Part shown: one piece after another, positions 29,901 to 41,236 of the stretch | How the letters are laid out: each line of letters opens with the position of its first letter | Position numbering within the stretch: position 1 is the stretch's first letter | NCBI GenBank assembly: GCA_030686995.1 | Contig: CM060704.1 | Span: forward strand, 118,150,042 to 118,214,041 | From: Artemisia argyi | Taxonomy: Eukaryota > Streptophyta > Magnoliopsida > Asterales > Asteraceae | DNA length: 64,000 nucleotides | Direction: 5' to 3' | Made by a program: the position numbers and the translations under genes | Notes under the pieces: model-generated | The model's input: the letters and a program-made list of their open reading frames with translations, nothing else | Told to the model about the DNA's origin: nothing | The model's database searches: none

Positions 29901-32189
29901 GAGAACAAGGATGAGTACAGATGGACCTCAAAGGCTGAAGAGGCCTTCCAAGAAATGAAAAGGTTAATCTTGGAGCTTCCCTCATTAACGACACCCGTTC
30001 CAAAAGAAGATCTACAGATATACCTGGCAGCCGCTTCACGGGCAATAAGTGCAGTGCTGGTCGTGGAAAGATCTGGAAAACAGATACCGGTCCATTACGT
30101 CAGCCGGACGTTGAATGAAGCAGAAAGAAATTATGCCCCAATGGAAAAGCTGGCGGTTTGTCTGTTGCACGCATCCCGGAGGCTTCGAAGGTATTTCGAG
30201 GCACATCCGATAAAAGTGATCATGGATCAACCGATCAGGCATGTCTTAAACAAGCCGGAGGCATCAGGGAAGCTGGCTAAGTATGCGGTGAAGCTAGGTG
30301 CGTATGATATTAAGTACGTTTCCCGGAACGCTATCAAGGGACAAGTGTTAGCAGATTTCCTAACTGAAATACCGGTAGGAATGGCTGAACAGTACGCAAA
30401 AGTGAAAAGCAGGCAGATTTGTGAGCTTACCGAGAAAGCAGAATGGACGTTATATACCGATGGAGCCTGCAGTAAGAAAGGTTCCGGAGCAGGGTTGGTG
30501 CTCATCAGCCCCACACAGGAAGAATTCACCTACGCTCTAAGGCTAAATTTTAAAAGCATAAACAACGAGGCCGAATATGAAGCACTATTAGCAGGGTTGC
30601 GGATAGCCGAACAAATGAAAGTTAAGTCTATAATTGTCAAGGTTGATTCAAGATTGGTAGCAAGCCAGATCAATGGGAATTTTGTGGCCGCTAAAGAGAG
30701 CATGATAAGATACTTGGAGAAAGCAAGACAATATATTGGAAGGTTTGACAATTTTAAGATCCAACACATACCGAGAACCCAAAATCAGAAGGCAGATGTG
30801 CTTAGCAAACTCGCCTCGGTGGCCTTCGATCATTTGACGAAAGAAGTACTAGTGGAAGTTTTAGCAAAACCCTCCACCGAAGAAACCGAAGTGCACACGA
30901 TTGTGGAAGAAGAAGGCCCCAATTGGATGACGCCGATTATTAGGTGTCTGGAAGAGGGAGTATGGCCGGAGGACGCAAACGAAGCAAGAAGTCTGCGCAT
31001 GAAACTTCCCCATTATGTGATGGAAGAAGGTGTCCTCTTCAAAAAATCTTATCTAAACCCAATGCTCCGTTGCGTAGGTCCGTTACAATCAAATTACATC
31101 ATCCGGGAGGTGCATGAGGGAGCTTGCGGCATGCATTCCGGTCCCAGATCAGTGGTAGCAAAGTTAATCAGACAAGGATATTACTGGCCTACGATGCACC
31201 GCGACGCAAGAGAAGAAATTCGGAAGTGTGATTCTTGTCAAATACACGCCCCTGTGCCAAAGCTGCCCAAAACCTTCTTAACTTCAATCATGGCCCCGTG
31301 GCCATTCTATCAATGGGGAATGGACGTTCTGGGACCATTCCCAGAGGCCCCGGGGAGGGTAAAATTTGTCATTGTGGCCATAGATTATTTCACAAAATGG
31401 ATCGAGGCCAAACTGCTGGCGAAAACGACAGGGAAGGAAGTAAAGAAGTTCGTGTGGGAAAACATTGTATGTCGTTTCGCCCTACCGGGAGTGATAGTAA
31501 CGGACAATGGGACAAATTTTGTGAAGGATCCCTTCAAAAGCTGGTGCGCACAACTGAAGATTAGGCAGATGAACACGGCCGTTGCACATCCGCAGGCCAA
31601 CGGTTTGGTAGAAAGGGCAAATAAATCCCTCATGGAAGGAATAAAGGCAAGATTGGGCAGGGCAAGGGCCGGTTGGGTAGATGAATTACCCAATGTGTTA
31701 TGGTCTCACCGTACCTCACTCAAAACCAGCAACGGTGATACACCCTTCAGCTTAACATACGGAAGTGAGGCGCTAATACCGGCCGAAATAGGGATGCCAA
31801 CGCATCGGACCATGATGTTCGATGAAAACCGCAATGAGGAAGATCAGCTCCTAGTGCTTGACCGAAACGAAGAAGAGCAGCGCCTAAATCTGGACTTGTT
31901 GCAGGAAAGGAGAGAAGCAGCTGCAATACAAGAAGCTATGTATAAAGCAAAGGTGGAACGATACTACAACCAACGGGTAAAGCCGATGAACTTTCGAGTA
32001 GGTGATTTTGTTTTTAGAAAGAATGAAGCAAGCCGAGTGGAGAACCAAGGGAAGCTAGGGCCAAACTGGGAAGGCCCATACAGAGTCGTCGAAGCATACG
32101 ACAACGGTTCTTATAAGTTACAAAATATGGACGATACGGAGGTGCCGCGCACTTGGCATGCCATCAACCTCAGAAAGTGTTTCTTATAA
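26967..32189 (+). pseudogene. Tat-lineage gag-pol polyprotein, one in-frame stop
   Basis: One frame of 1741 codons. The start is the ATG at 26967, just after the primer site; an in-frame ATG at 26880 lies in the LTR. Order: gag (about residues 115-280, FQQTLDGAAQGWFSRLEP), zinc knuckle (CDYHGEKGHYTNDC, about 390), protease-like VDEGAS (about 500, a variant of the usual DSG/DTG site), reverse transcriptase (DGSWRMCIDFKNLN, MPFGLKNAGATYQ, YVDD at 867), RNase H (about 1000-1130), archaeal-type second RNase H (TLYTDGACSKKGSGAG near 1160, then EAEYEALLAGL and RTQNQKADVLSKL), and integrase with HHCC and DDE motifs (MDVLGPF, VTDNGTNF, NGLVERANKS; about 1380-1570). The only break is TAG at 29541-29543 (codon 859), eight codons before YVDD, consistent with a C-to-T change. 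The product would end inside reverse transcriptase. Confidence 0.93.
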
Positions 32190-32359
32190 AAACTGTTATT
32201 GTTAGAATTCCAAAGCTTTTGTATTATGATGCTTTTGTACTATAATGTTGGTATAATATTAATGAAGTGGGTAGCTTCCCGCCAAAGGGAACGTTACAAT
32301 TTTGTGAAAAATTACGAGATACTTGTGTCTCCGGAGGCTGGCCCCCTCCGGTAGACGAT

Positions 32360-32602
32360 AAATGCCCGAAAGCAATACCATTTATGCTTCGGACGCCCGC
32401 AGTATCAGCGGATGCCCGGACAATTATACCGCTCTGGATGCCCGAAAGCAGTACCATTTATGCTTCGGACGCCCGCAGTATCAGCGGATGCCCGGACAAT
32501 TATACCGCTCCGGATGCCCGAAAGCAGTACCATTTATGCTTCGGACGCCCGCAGTATCAGCGGATGCCCGGACAATTATACCGTTCCGGATGCCCAAGCA
32601 AT
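32360..32602. repeat. Three 76-bp tandem repeats after Tat pol
   Basis: Units start near 32360, 32436 and 32512, nearly identical, with a partial fourth from 32588. Each contains GGATGCCCGAAAGCA, CGGACGCCCGCAG and GGATGCCCGG. Tat-lineage elements often carry tandem arrays here, and such arrays are known seeds of satellite DNA. Confidence 0.92.
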
Positions 32603-32818
32603 ACTTGGAAGTAAAAGATGTAATATGTACTATATCATGAATCAATTCCGGCAAAAGGACGATATCACATAAAAAAAAAACTTGAAGATATTAATGTAAA
32701 TGATACGAGCAATGGCTGTACAAATAATAATCAAAAGGAACATCCAATATAAACGAGCGTAAACCCTTGTGAATATTACAAAAATTAAGATCCAATTTTA
32801 AGATTACAAAAACATCAA

Positions 32819-33823
32819 CTAAGCGGAAGGATTGACATTTTCCCCTCCGGATACAGCTATCTGATTACCCTCCGTCTCTACATTGGCTTGGGTGGAAGCG
32901 TTTGTCAAACCCACTGGGACTGGGGAGTCAGGAAAGATATTCATGAGGTCGCCCAACGGAAGACGATGAGCATCGCAGATTTTCTTGATATAAGGATAGT
33001 CAAGAGAGAACAGCTTATTGAACTCTGCCTTCCATATCTTTGGCGCTTCGGTATTCAGATTCCTTGAAGTACTCATGATCTTCTCAACGTCTTCCGGTTT
33101 CCTGGAAACCTTGACCCCGTCCTGCCACCCGGCAGAGTAAGAAAGACTAAGGGGTTTACCCAGAGATTGCTTATACTCCCGGCTGTCAAGAAGCCTCCGG
33201 AAAACCACAGGGATAAAAGACTTAACCAAATTCTGGCGAACAATGTCCACCTGAGCCAAATTGGCTGTCAGATCAACATTGTCTTTAGCCAGCGATCCGG
33301 CCTGCTGTTGAGAGGCCGACAACGCAGCCTTCAGTTGGTTGATACGGGTGGCCTGCTCTTCATTTTTCTTGAGCCAGAGCTCTCTCTCTCTCTTGATCAA
33401 ACCCATTGGATTTCTCCAATAGATCTTTGTACCTTAAAGCGCAAGCCTTGTACCGTTGTCCCATAGCCTCATGCTCGGTGGCCAGATCTTCATACCGACC
33501 GGCCTGAGCATCACGCTCGGCCTCGGCGGTCTCGGCCCTTGCGGCTAGCCCCTGACAGTTGTCATGAATATTGGACAACTCCCGGTAGTCAGCATTCAAG
33601 TGACGGAACCGTCGGAGAACTTCCCCCATAGAAATTGTGCTCATCCCCAGCTGTTCGTAGGCTTGCCTAGCAAGGCCAATATTATCCAGCTCATTCAGAG
33701 CATCCTGTTCGGCAGGAGTGGCCAGGTGGTTGATCATTTCACGACACGCGCGGTAGGAATTTAACCGGACGTCCTCCCTGAGTGTCCAACCAGGCACAAA
33801 GTATTCAGCCTGATTCAGGGAGT

Positions 33824-33875
<52 letters not shown>

Positions 33876-35398
33876 AGGGGTAAGATAAATGACCATCGAT
33901 CAATCATAAGACCTTATAATGGAACGAAAGGAATACGTACCAGATGGTCCGGATGGTACCACGTGGATGGTGGGACGTCCCTCAGGATGGGACCGTTGTA
34001 CCGATTGAGCTGCGAAAAGAAAGGAGATTATTAGATTGAATACTTAAAACGTAAGTGATCAAGTTAAAGATAGTTACCATCAGAGGCATGCGGAATGGAG
34101 TTCCTGGGCTCCTCTACGGCCACAAACCGAGGTGGGGAAATATTGTCTTGGGCGTTGGAGGTCTCAACCCTCTCGGCCCTTTCCTCCTCGGCCACCTCTT
34201 GAGCCGGACGCTCCTCGTTCGTTGGCTCGTTTTGAGGAGCAGTGTTGGGGGGTGCAAGATTGATGGGACTTGCGTCCAGTGTCGCCCCCAAAGAAGGAAG
34301 GACCCCAGCAGAATTGGCACCTCTGCTTTTCTTTCTTGGTGCCGCCTGGGAGGTGCCCTCACCGGCTTTTCTTTTTGCTATGGCTCTCTCACGGGCCTCC
34401 CTCTCTTTTTTCTCACGGGCCTTCACCACCTCATCATTAGCCTTCTCGGCTATCTTCATCAAAGCTTCTTTTGGAGGTGGGTTTTGACCCTCCGGGAGGG
34501 GATCCACCATCCTTACGGGACGATTCTGATCCTCCGGAAGTGGGGGTCCCTCCACCACATCAGTACCCTCCCAGTCAGGAAGCTCTAGAAACTCAGACAT
34601 AGTAACCACTGCATTAACCAAAAACAAAACAGATAAGAAAAAAAAAGAGGAGAAAAAATATATATATAAGCGTACGTGTGGAGCATTACCATGCCCTTCG
34701 GTATCTTTTAAAATAACTGCCAAGTGTTTGTTTTCCCATACCGAAGACAAACCGGACAACCAAAGAAGAACAGGAAGAGGTTTCCTTAGGAAAATCAGTG
34801 TCTCGGCGATCCTATCAGCAGCGTCCTCCGGATGGGAAAGGGGAAAATCGTTTACCTCAGTTATTTTGGAGTCCCTGTGCCTCCATGCCATAGCATCCGG
34901 TATTGCCCTACGGTCAATCAAGAAAAACTTGTATTTCCAATGCTTCAACCCGGTCAAAACCTCCTTAAAGCATTTTTTTAGCCTTCGTCCCGTTCGGCTC
35001 TCAAAGGAGAACCAATTACCCTGCTTACACAACCTATAGAACACCCGAAATAAGGATACCGTAGGCCTTTGGTCCAAGCTGTAGCACCGGATCTCAAAAA
35101 GTGTCACCCGGTTTAACCCAATCGACACTATTTGGGAAAAATGGATTTTAAAGTGTTTGATCACCTGCAATAGGAACCGGGAGAATGGAATCCGAGCGCC
35201 TCCAAGATCTAACTGTTGTGTATATATCCTTATCTTGTCCGCGGGCAACTTATCCATAGTCATAGTGGGTTCCGGAAGGACAGGATGAAGGTCGGCTGGG
35301 ATATTATATGTCAAGATGATAGCATCTAAGTCCGATTGGGTCAGATGAGAAGTATGGACATGCATGTCAAATTTTCCTACCGGTCCGTCTTCGGCCAT
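32819..35398 (-). pseudogene. Antisense spliced gene of the Tat element (Transposase_28-type)
   Basis: Read on the minus strand from ATG 35398 (MAEDGPVGKFD), 44 codons inside the longer open frame and just downstream of a TATA box. Exon 1 (35398-34690) holds the domain known as putative gypsy-type transposon (TIYDIPADLHP-like start, IPFSRFLLQVIKHFKIHFSQ, RAIPDAMAWRH). A GT...AG intron at 34689-34609 (81 bp) leads to exon 2 (34608-34078; Lys/Glu/Arg-rich KAREKKEREARERAIAKRK). A second GT...AG intron (34077-34010) leads to exon 3 (34009-33941). A third intron containing a T-run probably ends near 33810, but the simplest acceptor does not keep frame. The last part (33809-32819) is coiled-coil. 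It is broken by a frameshift in a GA-repeat near 33380-33400. Function unknown. Confidence 0.7.
33827..33873. repeat. A-run inside the antisense gene's third intron
   Basis: An A-run of about 46 bases on the plus strand (a pyrimidine tract for the minus-strand intron). It also creates a spurious poly-Phe frame. Confidence 0.9.
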
Positions 35399-35563
35399 GT
35401 TTAAAAGATACCGAAGGTGGTTGAATGATAAGAAGGAAGGAAGAAGGGTGGGACTAACCTCGGACGAATCGATGAACGTTCGGAAGATGATGTCAATAAA
35501 GCTCTCGGATGATAGTAGAGTAAAAAACACACAGCGTGAAAAAGAAATGAGAAGTAACCGCCC

Positions 35564-35573
35564 TTATATAGGG
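35564..35573 (-). promoter_or_regulatory. TATA box for the antisense gene
   Basis: TTATATAGGG on the plus strand reads CCCTATATAA on the minus strand, about 165 bp before the ATG at 35398. It gives the antisense gene its own promoter just inside the 3' LTR. Confidence 0.55.
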
Positions 35574-35880
35574 ATACTAGGAATGCATGGGAAGAAGTGA
35601 AAACGTCTCATCAGTCATAATGATGCTGACGTGGCGTCATCCTGGCCACACACGTGAATAGGAAACAACGTTCGACGGAGACACTGTAGCAAAAACGAGG
35701 CGAAAGCCCATTAGACATTTCATACTAAATGGGCTCAACCAGGCCCATCAACAAAACTAGCAAATCAGCCCAACTAGTTACAACGATAAGGGGCTAATCC
35801 AATGGGTATGAAAGAAAAGAGTAAACAAGTATTTCCGAACCCAATATTGCACTAACGATAAAGGATCGATAGTCCAATAC

Positions 35881-35897
35881 TGGGGGGGGGGGGGACA
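35881..35897 (+). promoter_or_regulatory. Polypurine tract of the Tat element
   Basis: TGGGGGGGGGGGGGACA directly precedes the 3' LTR TGTTGACG, the expected plus-strand priming site. Confidence 0.75.
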
Positions 35898-36384
35898 TGT
35901 TGACGTATCCGTCCGGACGTCATGATCCGGCGTCACAAACTTAGCCGAACGCCATCCGAAGGCGAGACGTTAGCTGAATTCTTTACCCTTATTAAAAAGG
36001 ATAAGGACCCCCCCACGTGGGCACGTGTACTCTGACAGCCACCCTACAAACCTAACCTAGGATCAAAGCACTGTTCGTAGGGACAGTTGGCGACTGACAA
36101 CTATTCAACTAGGACACTATTCACAAGTACAAGCAGGTAAGGGTTGGGTAGTATAAATACCCCAACCCTATTTATTATTCCAACAACACACACACAAGCA
36201 TTTACTCACATTTATCACAATACCCTACGGTTTTCATATTCTTACTCTCACGCCGGAGCTTGGTCCTGGGATAACACCCGGGACGAGGCTAACGAGCGTT
36301 TCCTCATTTGTGCAGAGCTAAGACCGAAGCAAAGATTGAAGTCTGTTGAGAGTCTTGACCGAAGAGCAAGATTTTACTTCAACA
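35898..36384 (+). repeat. Tat element 3' LTR
   Basis: 487 bp, matching the 5' LTR except for six transitions and a C7 instead of C23 run; followed by TSD TGTAT. Confidence 0.95.
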
Positions 36385-36389
36385 TGTAT

Positions 36390-37115
36390 AACAAACACTA
36401 ATACAACATATAGTACAAAATTATGGTCAATCATGAACTTTGAACCAACGAGTTAAACAAAACCACCGACATGTTCTCTCATTTAAATTTGATTAATTTA
36501 CGATTCTAGATCGATTTATTAACGTAGGTGGGATTAACTAATATAGTCAACCACATGGGATGCTATAATCATTTAATTTTTTATAGCAAAAAGTTAAACG
36601 TTCTGCCACTTCAGAATGGCATATTGGCATGTAACGTTGAACATTTTGTCACTTCTTGTAATAATTTAATGGACATCTATCGTAAAAACATGGTTGCACA
36701 TATACACACACGTTATGCATGTGTACATACGCACGTGTGAGGAGTGAAGACAATAATGTGAGTAGCATTATAGGAAATCGACAAAAGTGGAATTTGTTAG
36801 GAAAGAAGTAGGAAAATGAGGATGTTAGATTTGGAATAATACAATGCAACAGCTGGACATTGGTCAAAATTGGGCACCCCATCTCCTTCAATTTCAACTA
36901 TACTTTAGAGTAAAATACATCATTGGTCCATGTGGTTTTGCCAGAATTCGTATCTTGTCCAAAATTGAAAAACTCATTTGACGAGTCCAAAATTTCTAGA
37001 ATATTATGTTGTTGGTCCAATTTGCAAATGACGTTAGCTTTCTTCATTATCTTCAGTCACATGCCAAGCACACGAGGGTATATTTATAATTTCACTGTTT
37101 ATGCCATTTCAGGCA
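36390..37115. other. Unassigned stretch, possible MULE-end relic
   Basis: No gene is supported. From about 36909 (GTAAAATACATCATTGGTCC ... GTTTTGCCAGAATTCGTATC) the sequence has the style of a Mutator-like terminal repeat (GTCCAAAATTGAAAA, GGTCCAATTTGCAAATGACG) but no partner end is visible. Confidence 0.3.
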
Positions 37116-37124
37116 TTTGTTTAA

Positions 37125-37331
37125 GAGTTAATTGTAGAAATCGTCCGGTTTGACCAAATTGAAAGTTTCGTTCAAAATAGTTTGAAAGTGCATAGATCGT
37201 CCTTAAATCAAACCTTTTGCAAATTTTGGTCCCTCGCTTTAACTGGCCTTAAATAAATTTCGTTAGAATTTACACGTTAGACCTTTTGGCCAACAACTCT
37301 TGCAGCGTTCAACCTTTTAACTAGCGGCCGT

Positions 37332-37385
<54 letters not shown>

Positions 37386-38802
37386 GATTTTCATACGTTA
37401 GTAAAGTTTGTTTTTATACGTTTTCTTCCGTTTTTAATCATTTTCATTCGTTTTTATACTTTTTCGTCCGGTTTTCATCCGTTTTTATACGTTTTTGTCC
37501 GTTTGTATCATTTTTATTCGTTTTCATACGTTTTTGTCCATTTTTTTCCGTTTTTAGCGTTTTGCCGTTTTTATATCTTTGTCCATTTTTATTACGTTTT
37601 CATACGTTTCTATCCGTTTTCATCCATTTTTAGGCACTTTCATCCGTTTTTATTCGCTTTCATCTAATTTTATTACGCTTTCATATGTTTTTATCCGTTT
37701 CATCCGTTTTTGTCCTTTTTTAACATTTTCATCCGTCTTTATACGCTTTCTTCCGTTTTTCTTACGTTTTCGCCCGTTTTTATACGTTTTCATCTGTTTT
37801 TATACGTTTTCATCCATTTTTATACATTTTTGTCAGTTTTAATACGTTTTCGTTCGTTTTTCTTGAGTTTTTAAAAGTTTTCTTATGTTTTTAGGTTCTC
37901 ATCCGTTTTTATATGTTTCGTCCATTTTTCATATGTTTTTATACGTTTTTGCCCATTTGTATCCGTTTTTATACATTTTCGTCATTTTTAATACGTTTTC
38001 GTCTATTTTTCTTACGTTTTTATAAGTAATAAAACTGACGAAAATGTATACAAGTGGATGAAAACGTATAAAAACGGGCAAAAACGTATTAAAATGTAAG
38101 AAAAATGGACGAAAACGTATAAAAACGGATGAAATCGTAAAAAAGACAAAAACAGATGAAAACGGGTAAAAACATATGAAATCATAATAAAAATGGACGA
38201 AAGCGAATAAAAATGGATGAAAACTCATAAAAACTGATGAAAACTGATAAAAACGTATGAAAATGTAATAAAAATGGACGAAAACGAATAAAAACGCATT
38301 AAAACGGAAAAACGTATAAAAATAGACAAAAACACATACAAATGGATGAAAATGTATAAAAACGGAGAAAAACGGATAAAGACGGATAAAAATGTATAAA
38401 CAACAGACGAAAGCGTATTAAAATGGATGAAAATGGACAAAAACGTATAAAAATGGATAAAAAAGTATAAAACAGATGAAAACGTAAAAAATGAATGAAA
38501 ACAATTAAAAACGTATGAAAACATATAAAAACGGACGAAAACGTATAAAACGGACTTTACTAACGTATGAAAATTGAAATTTTTAATTATAACGGCCGTT
38601 AGTCCAAAGGATGAACGCTGGAAGAGTTGTTGGCCAAAAGGGCTAACGTGTAGATTCTAACGGGATTTACTTAATATCGGTTAAATCCAGGGACCAAATT
38701 TTTCAAAAAGGTTTGATTGGGGACGATCTATGCACTTTCAAACTATTTTGGACGAAACCTGCAATTTGACCAAACCTTAGGGATGATTTCTGCAATTACA
38801 TC
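37125..38802. mobile_element. Second Mutator-like foldback with tandem-array arms
   Basis: The left end GAGTTAATTGTAGAAATCG and right end in reverse complement GATGTAATTGCAGAAATCA extend into about 200 bp of inverted arms (AGTTTGAAAGTGCATAGATC shared). The likely 9-bp TSD is imperfect, TTTGTTTAA versus TTTTTCTAA (37116-37124, 38803-38811). Inside, the left arm is built of CGTTTTTATACGTTTTC-type units and the right arm of GAAAACGTATAAAAACGG-type units. An (AAT)n microsatellite lies at 37332-37384. Non-coding. Confidence 0.82.
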
Positions 38803-38811
38803 TTTTTCTAA

Positions 38812-39569
38812 TGTTTTAGTTTTTGTCCTTTAATGTATTACTTAATTCTTTCCTTTTTTGTTCTTATATTAGTTTACTCATTTTTATTATAACCTTTATA
38901 TGGTCCTACCGCCACCACGAATCATACTCATTTTCTTCTTCACACACTACCACTGTCAATCACCACCCCCACCACCTTCCCAAAAAACAAATATAATGAT
39001 TGAATTTTAAAGAGATAATAAAATATTGAAAACCCATTTATAAACAGCTATAAACATAAAAATCAAAATCCCTTTATTATATATCTTAAAATATAAACAC
39101 ACAATCTCTTAAAGTAACCATTGCCTCGTTTGATAAAGATACAAAACGGAAAAAATTTAAAATCGCAACCAAATTACAAAAACAATAACCAACAACCAAC
39201 TACATCATCATTATCCTAAAACCCATCTCTGAACAACAACAATCAACGACAACTACAACCTCACAACAATCACATCTCCATAACAAGACTTTAATTAAAA
39301 AGAAAAAGAAATAAGATCCTAGTGTTTTTATTTCGAATATCATTTCAAAATTTTATCCATATGAAAACCAAGCTCATCACAGATCTTAAACAAAACAATA
39401 AGATCTAAAACCTACCCGAGACCTCTTTCACAAGATCTTGAAGCCTGTTAGCAGAAAGAAACAAAAAACTATTTGGCCTATTATTTGGTTTTCGTGGCAT
39501 AATGAAATCAAGTAGAGATCAATTTTTGTTTTCTTCGTGTAATAGATACACAAAGACCACGTAGCTACA
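38812..39569. other. Unassigned stretch
   Basis: AT-rich, with CACCACC and ACAACAACAATCAACGACAAC low-complexity segments near 38930-39260. No gene is supported. The left edge of the following Copia remnant is not marked by an LTR terminus, so the border is approximate. Confidence 0.3.
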
Positions 39570-41236
39570 TGAACAAGCACTCTTGTCCACTTGGATTTAC
39601 ACACAATCCAAGTCTTCACACGAACAATCACCCTGTCCAAATCTTCACACGGACGATCACCCCGTCCACTTGAATCATCACCTGATCCAAGCCTTCACGA
39701 ACCTTCACCCGGTCCAAGTCTTCACTTCATGGACTCATACCAAGTCCAAGTCTTCACACACCGACACACCAACTTACACAAAGCCCTAATCTAGACACAC
39801 CACTTCACAGACTTACACATTGTCCGTATTTATCCTAATACACCTAATCATGACTCACACACAAGTTGGATATACAAATTTACAATATACACAAAGAGAG
39901 AGTTTGGGGGAAGAAGAGAATCGTAACACAAGTTACGTGTGTGTGATGACTTTAACACTTCGTTGACGAGTACGAGTCTTCTTCTCTTGCACATTGATAT
40001 AGAGGGTAACAAGATCACTTATAAACATATATCGATACGTTATAGTGATCAAAGAGAGGAGGAAGAAAGAACATAATGTTTTTGTACCAAGAGGGTTGGT
40101 TTTTCTAAGAAAAAAATTTAGTATTTATAGCCACCAGGAGGAGCGGGGGATGATCCCTTAAATCTGGACGGTCTCGTACATGTAAAGGGACCATCGGCAT
40201 ATTTACGGGACCGTCTCGACATACGCTCCTATTTTTGTCCTGATGTGGTGAAAGTTTATCTGGTGAAAAACTCATCTGATTTAAGCGGGAAAACTGGTTG
40301 TTAGGAGATTTGAAATTCAAATTTATTTTCTTTAAAAAAACATTTCTTTTTAAGTACAAAAATACTTTTGTAAAAATGCTTTGTCACATAAAAATGTGAA
40401 GTTTTGAGAAAATAAATTCTTTTATCACTTTACTAAAGTCGGTATTGTGTTTGTTCATACCTGAAGTGATGATGTAGTCGGTACGTTGTTGAAACTATTT
40501 TCCTTGATTAAAAACTTATCAAATGTAATTTTACGTATCGTGTTTTTATATTTTGCGATTATTAAAATATATAAAGAGCGAATAGTGCAAATGACATTTT
40601 TGACATTATTTGTATTAACAATCTCCCCCTTTTTGATGATTACAAAATATAAACTCATTTTGGGTAAAATTATATGTTAATAAGTTTTTAATGAGTTTTC
40701 GTTTACTTCTCCTCCTTTTTGTAGAATCAAAAGGCTTCGTCGATGTACAGAGAGGAAATAAATTGATGGTACTAACGCTCCCCATAGCTTAATGCTTCCC
40801 CTAGATGAGGGCACTGGGGAATCGAGCTATGGTGTTGTGCTACAAAAACAAGTTAGGATACAATGCACATAAAAATATTTATATGCAAATTAGAGGGGTT
40901 GAGAAGAGAATTAAGATAGATAGAAGGAGATAGTAGAAGATGAGATGATGAGAGAAAGGTGAAATCTGATAGATTAAACATGAAACAAATAATGCAGAGA
41001 AGAGAAATCAGAATTTTAATGCTGACTGGGGACGATCCTGTATATACACCGACGGTCCCTTAAATATGGAGGACCGTCCCTGTATAAGGGACCGCCACCA
41101 GTGGGCATGTTTTAGGCGAAATGTTGTGATTTCAGTATTTTCTCATTTTAAGGTTGGTTAATATTACACATTTTAAAGATAACCATCACAAATATCACAA
41201 CATAATAACATGAATTTCATTAAACATAATGCATTC
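39570..41236 (-). mobile_element. Truncated Copia (SIRE-type) element (-), 3' LTR and internal 3' part
   Basis: On the minus strand, 41236 to 40621 is internal 3' sequence (CTAGGGGAAGCATTAAGC-like and a purine tract before the LTR). 40620 down to about 39570 is an LTR starting TGTTAATACAAATAATGTC. The far LTR end is missing. Its U3 has paired GGGACCGTC motifs and TATAAATA near 40128-40135. GTCCAAGTCTTCAC tandem repeats occupy 39590-39760. The element is interrupted at 41237 by the plus-strand Copia element and continues at 49149-49483. Confidence 0.75.

Larger units (their letters stand above)
26416..36384 (+). mobile_element. Ty3/Gypsy retrotransposon, Tat lineage, nearly intact
   Basis: The 9969-bp element is flanked by TSD TGTAT (26411-26415, 36385-36389). 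The LTRs (503 and 487 bp) differ by six transitions and the length of one C-run (23 versus 7), about 1.2%, so insertion is recent. Order: LTR, primer site, gag-pol with a second RNase H, 76-bp tandem repeats, an antisense spliced gene, a G-rich polypurine tract, LTR. The extra RNase H and the antisense gene 3' of pol are known features of the Tat group. Confidence 0.95.

Noticed and set aside
27000..32189. Integrated virus (pararetrovirus) interpretation of gag-pol regions
   Set aside because: LTRs, TSDs and domain order identify ordinary Ty3/Gypsy and Copia retrotransposons; no movement or coat protein is seen.
34055..34588. Plus-strand frames opposite the antisense gene (34055-34588, 34728-35039)
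   Set aside because: Shadows of the minus-strand coding exons. The minus strand has the recognisable domain, introns and promoter.
37579..38524. Phe/Ser/Val-rich frames
   Set aside because: Array-derived, as in the first foldback.
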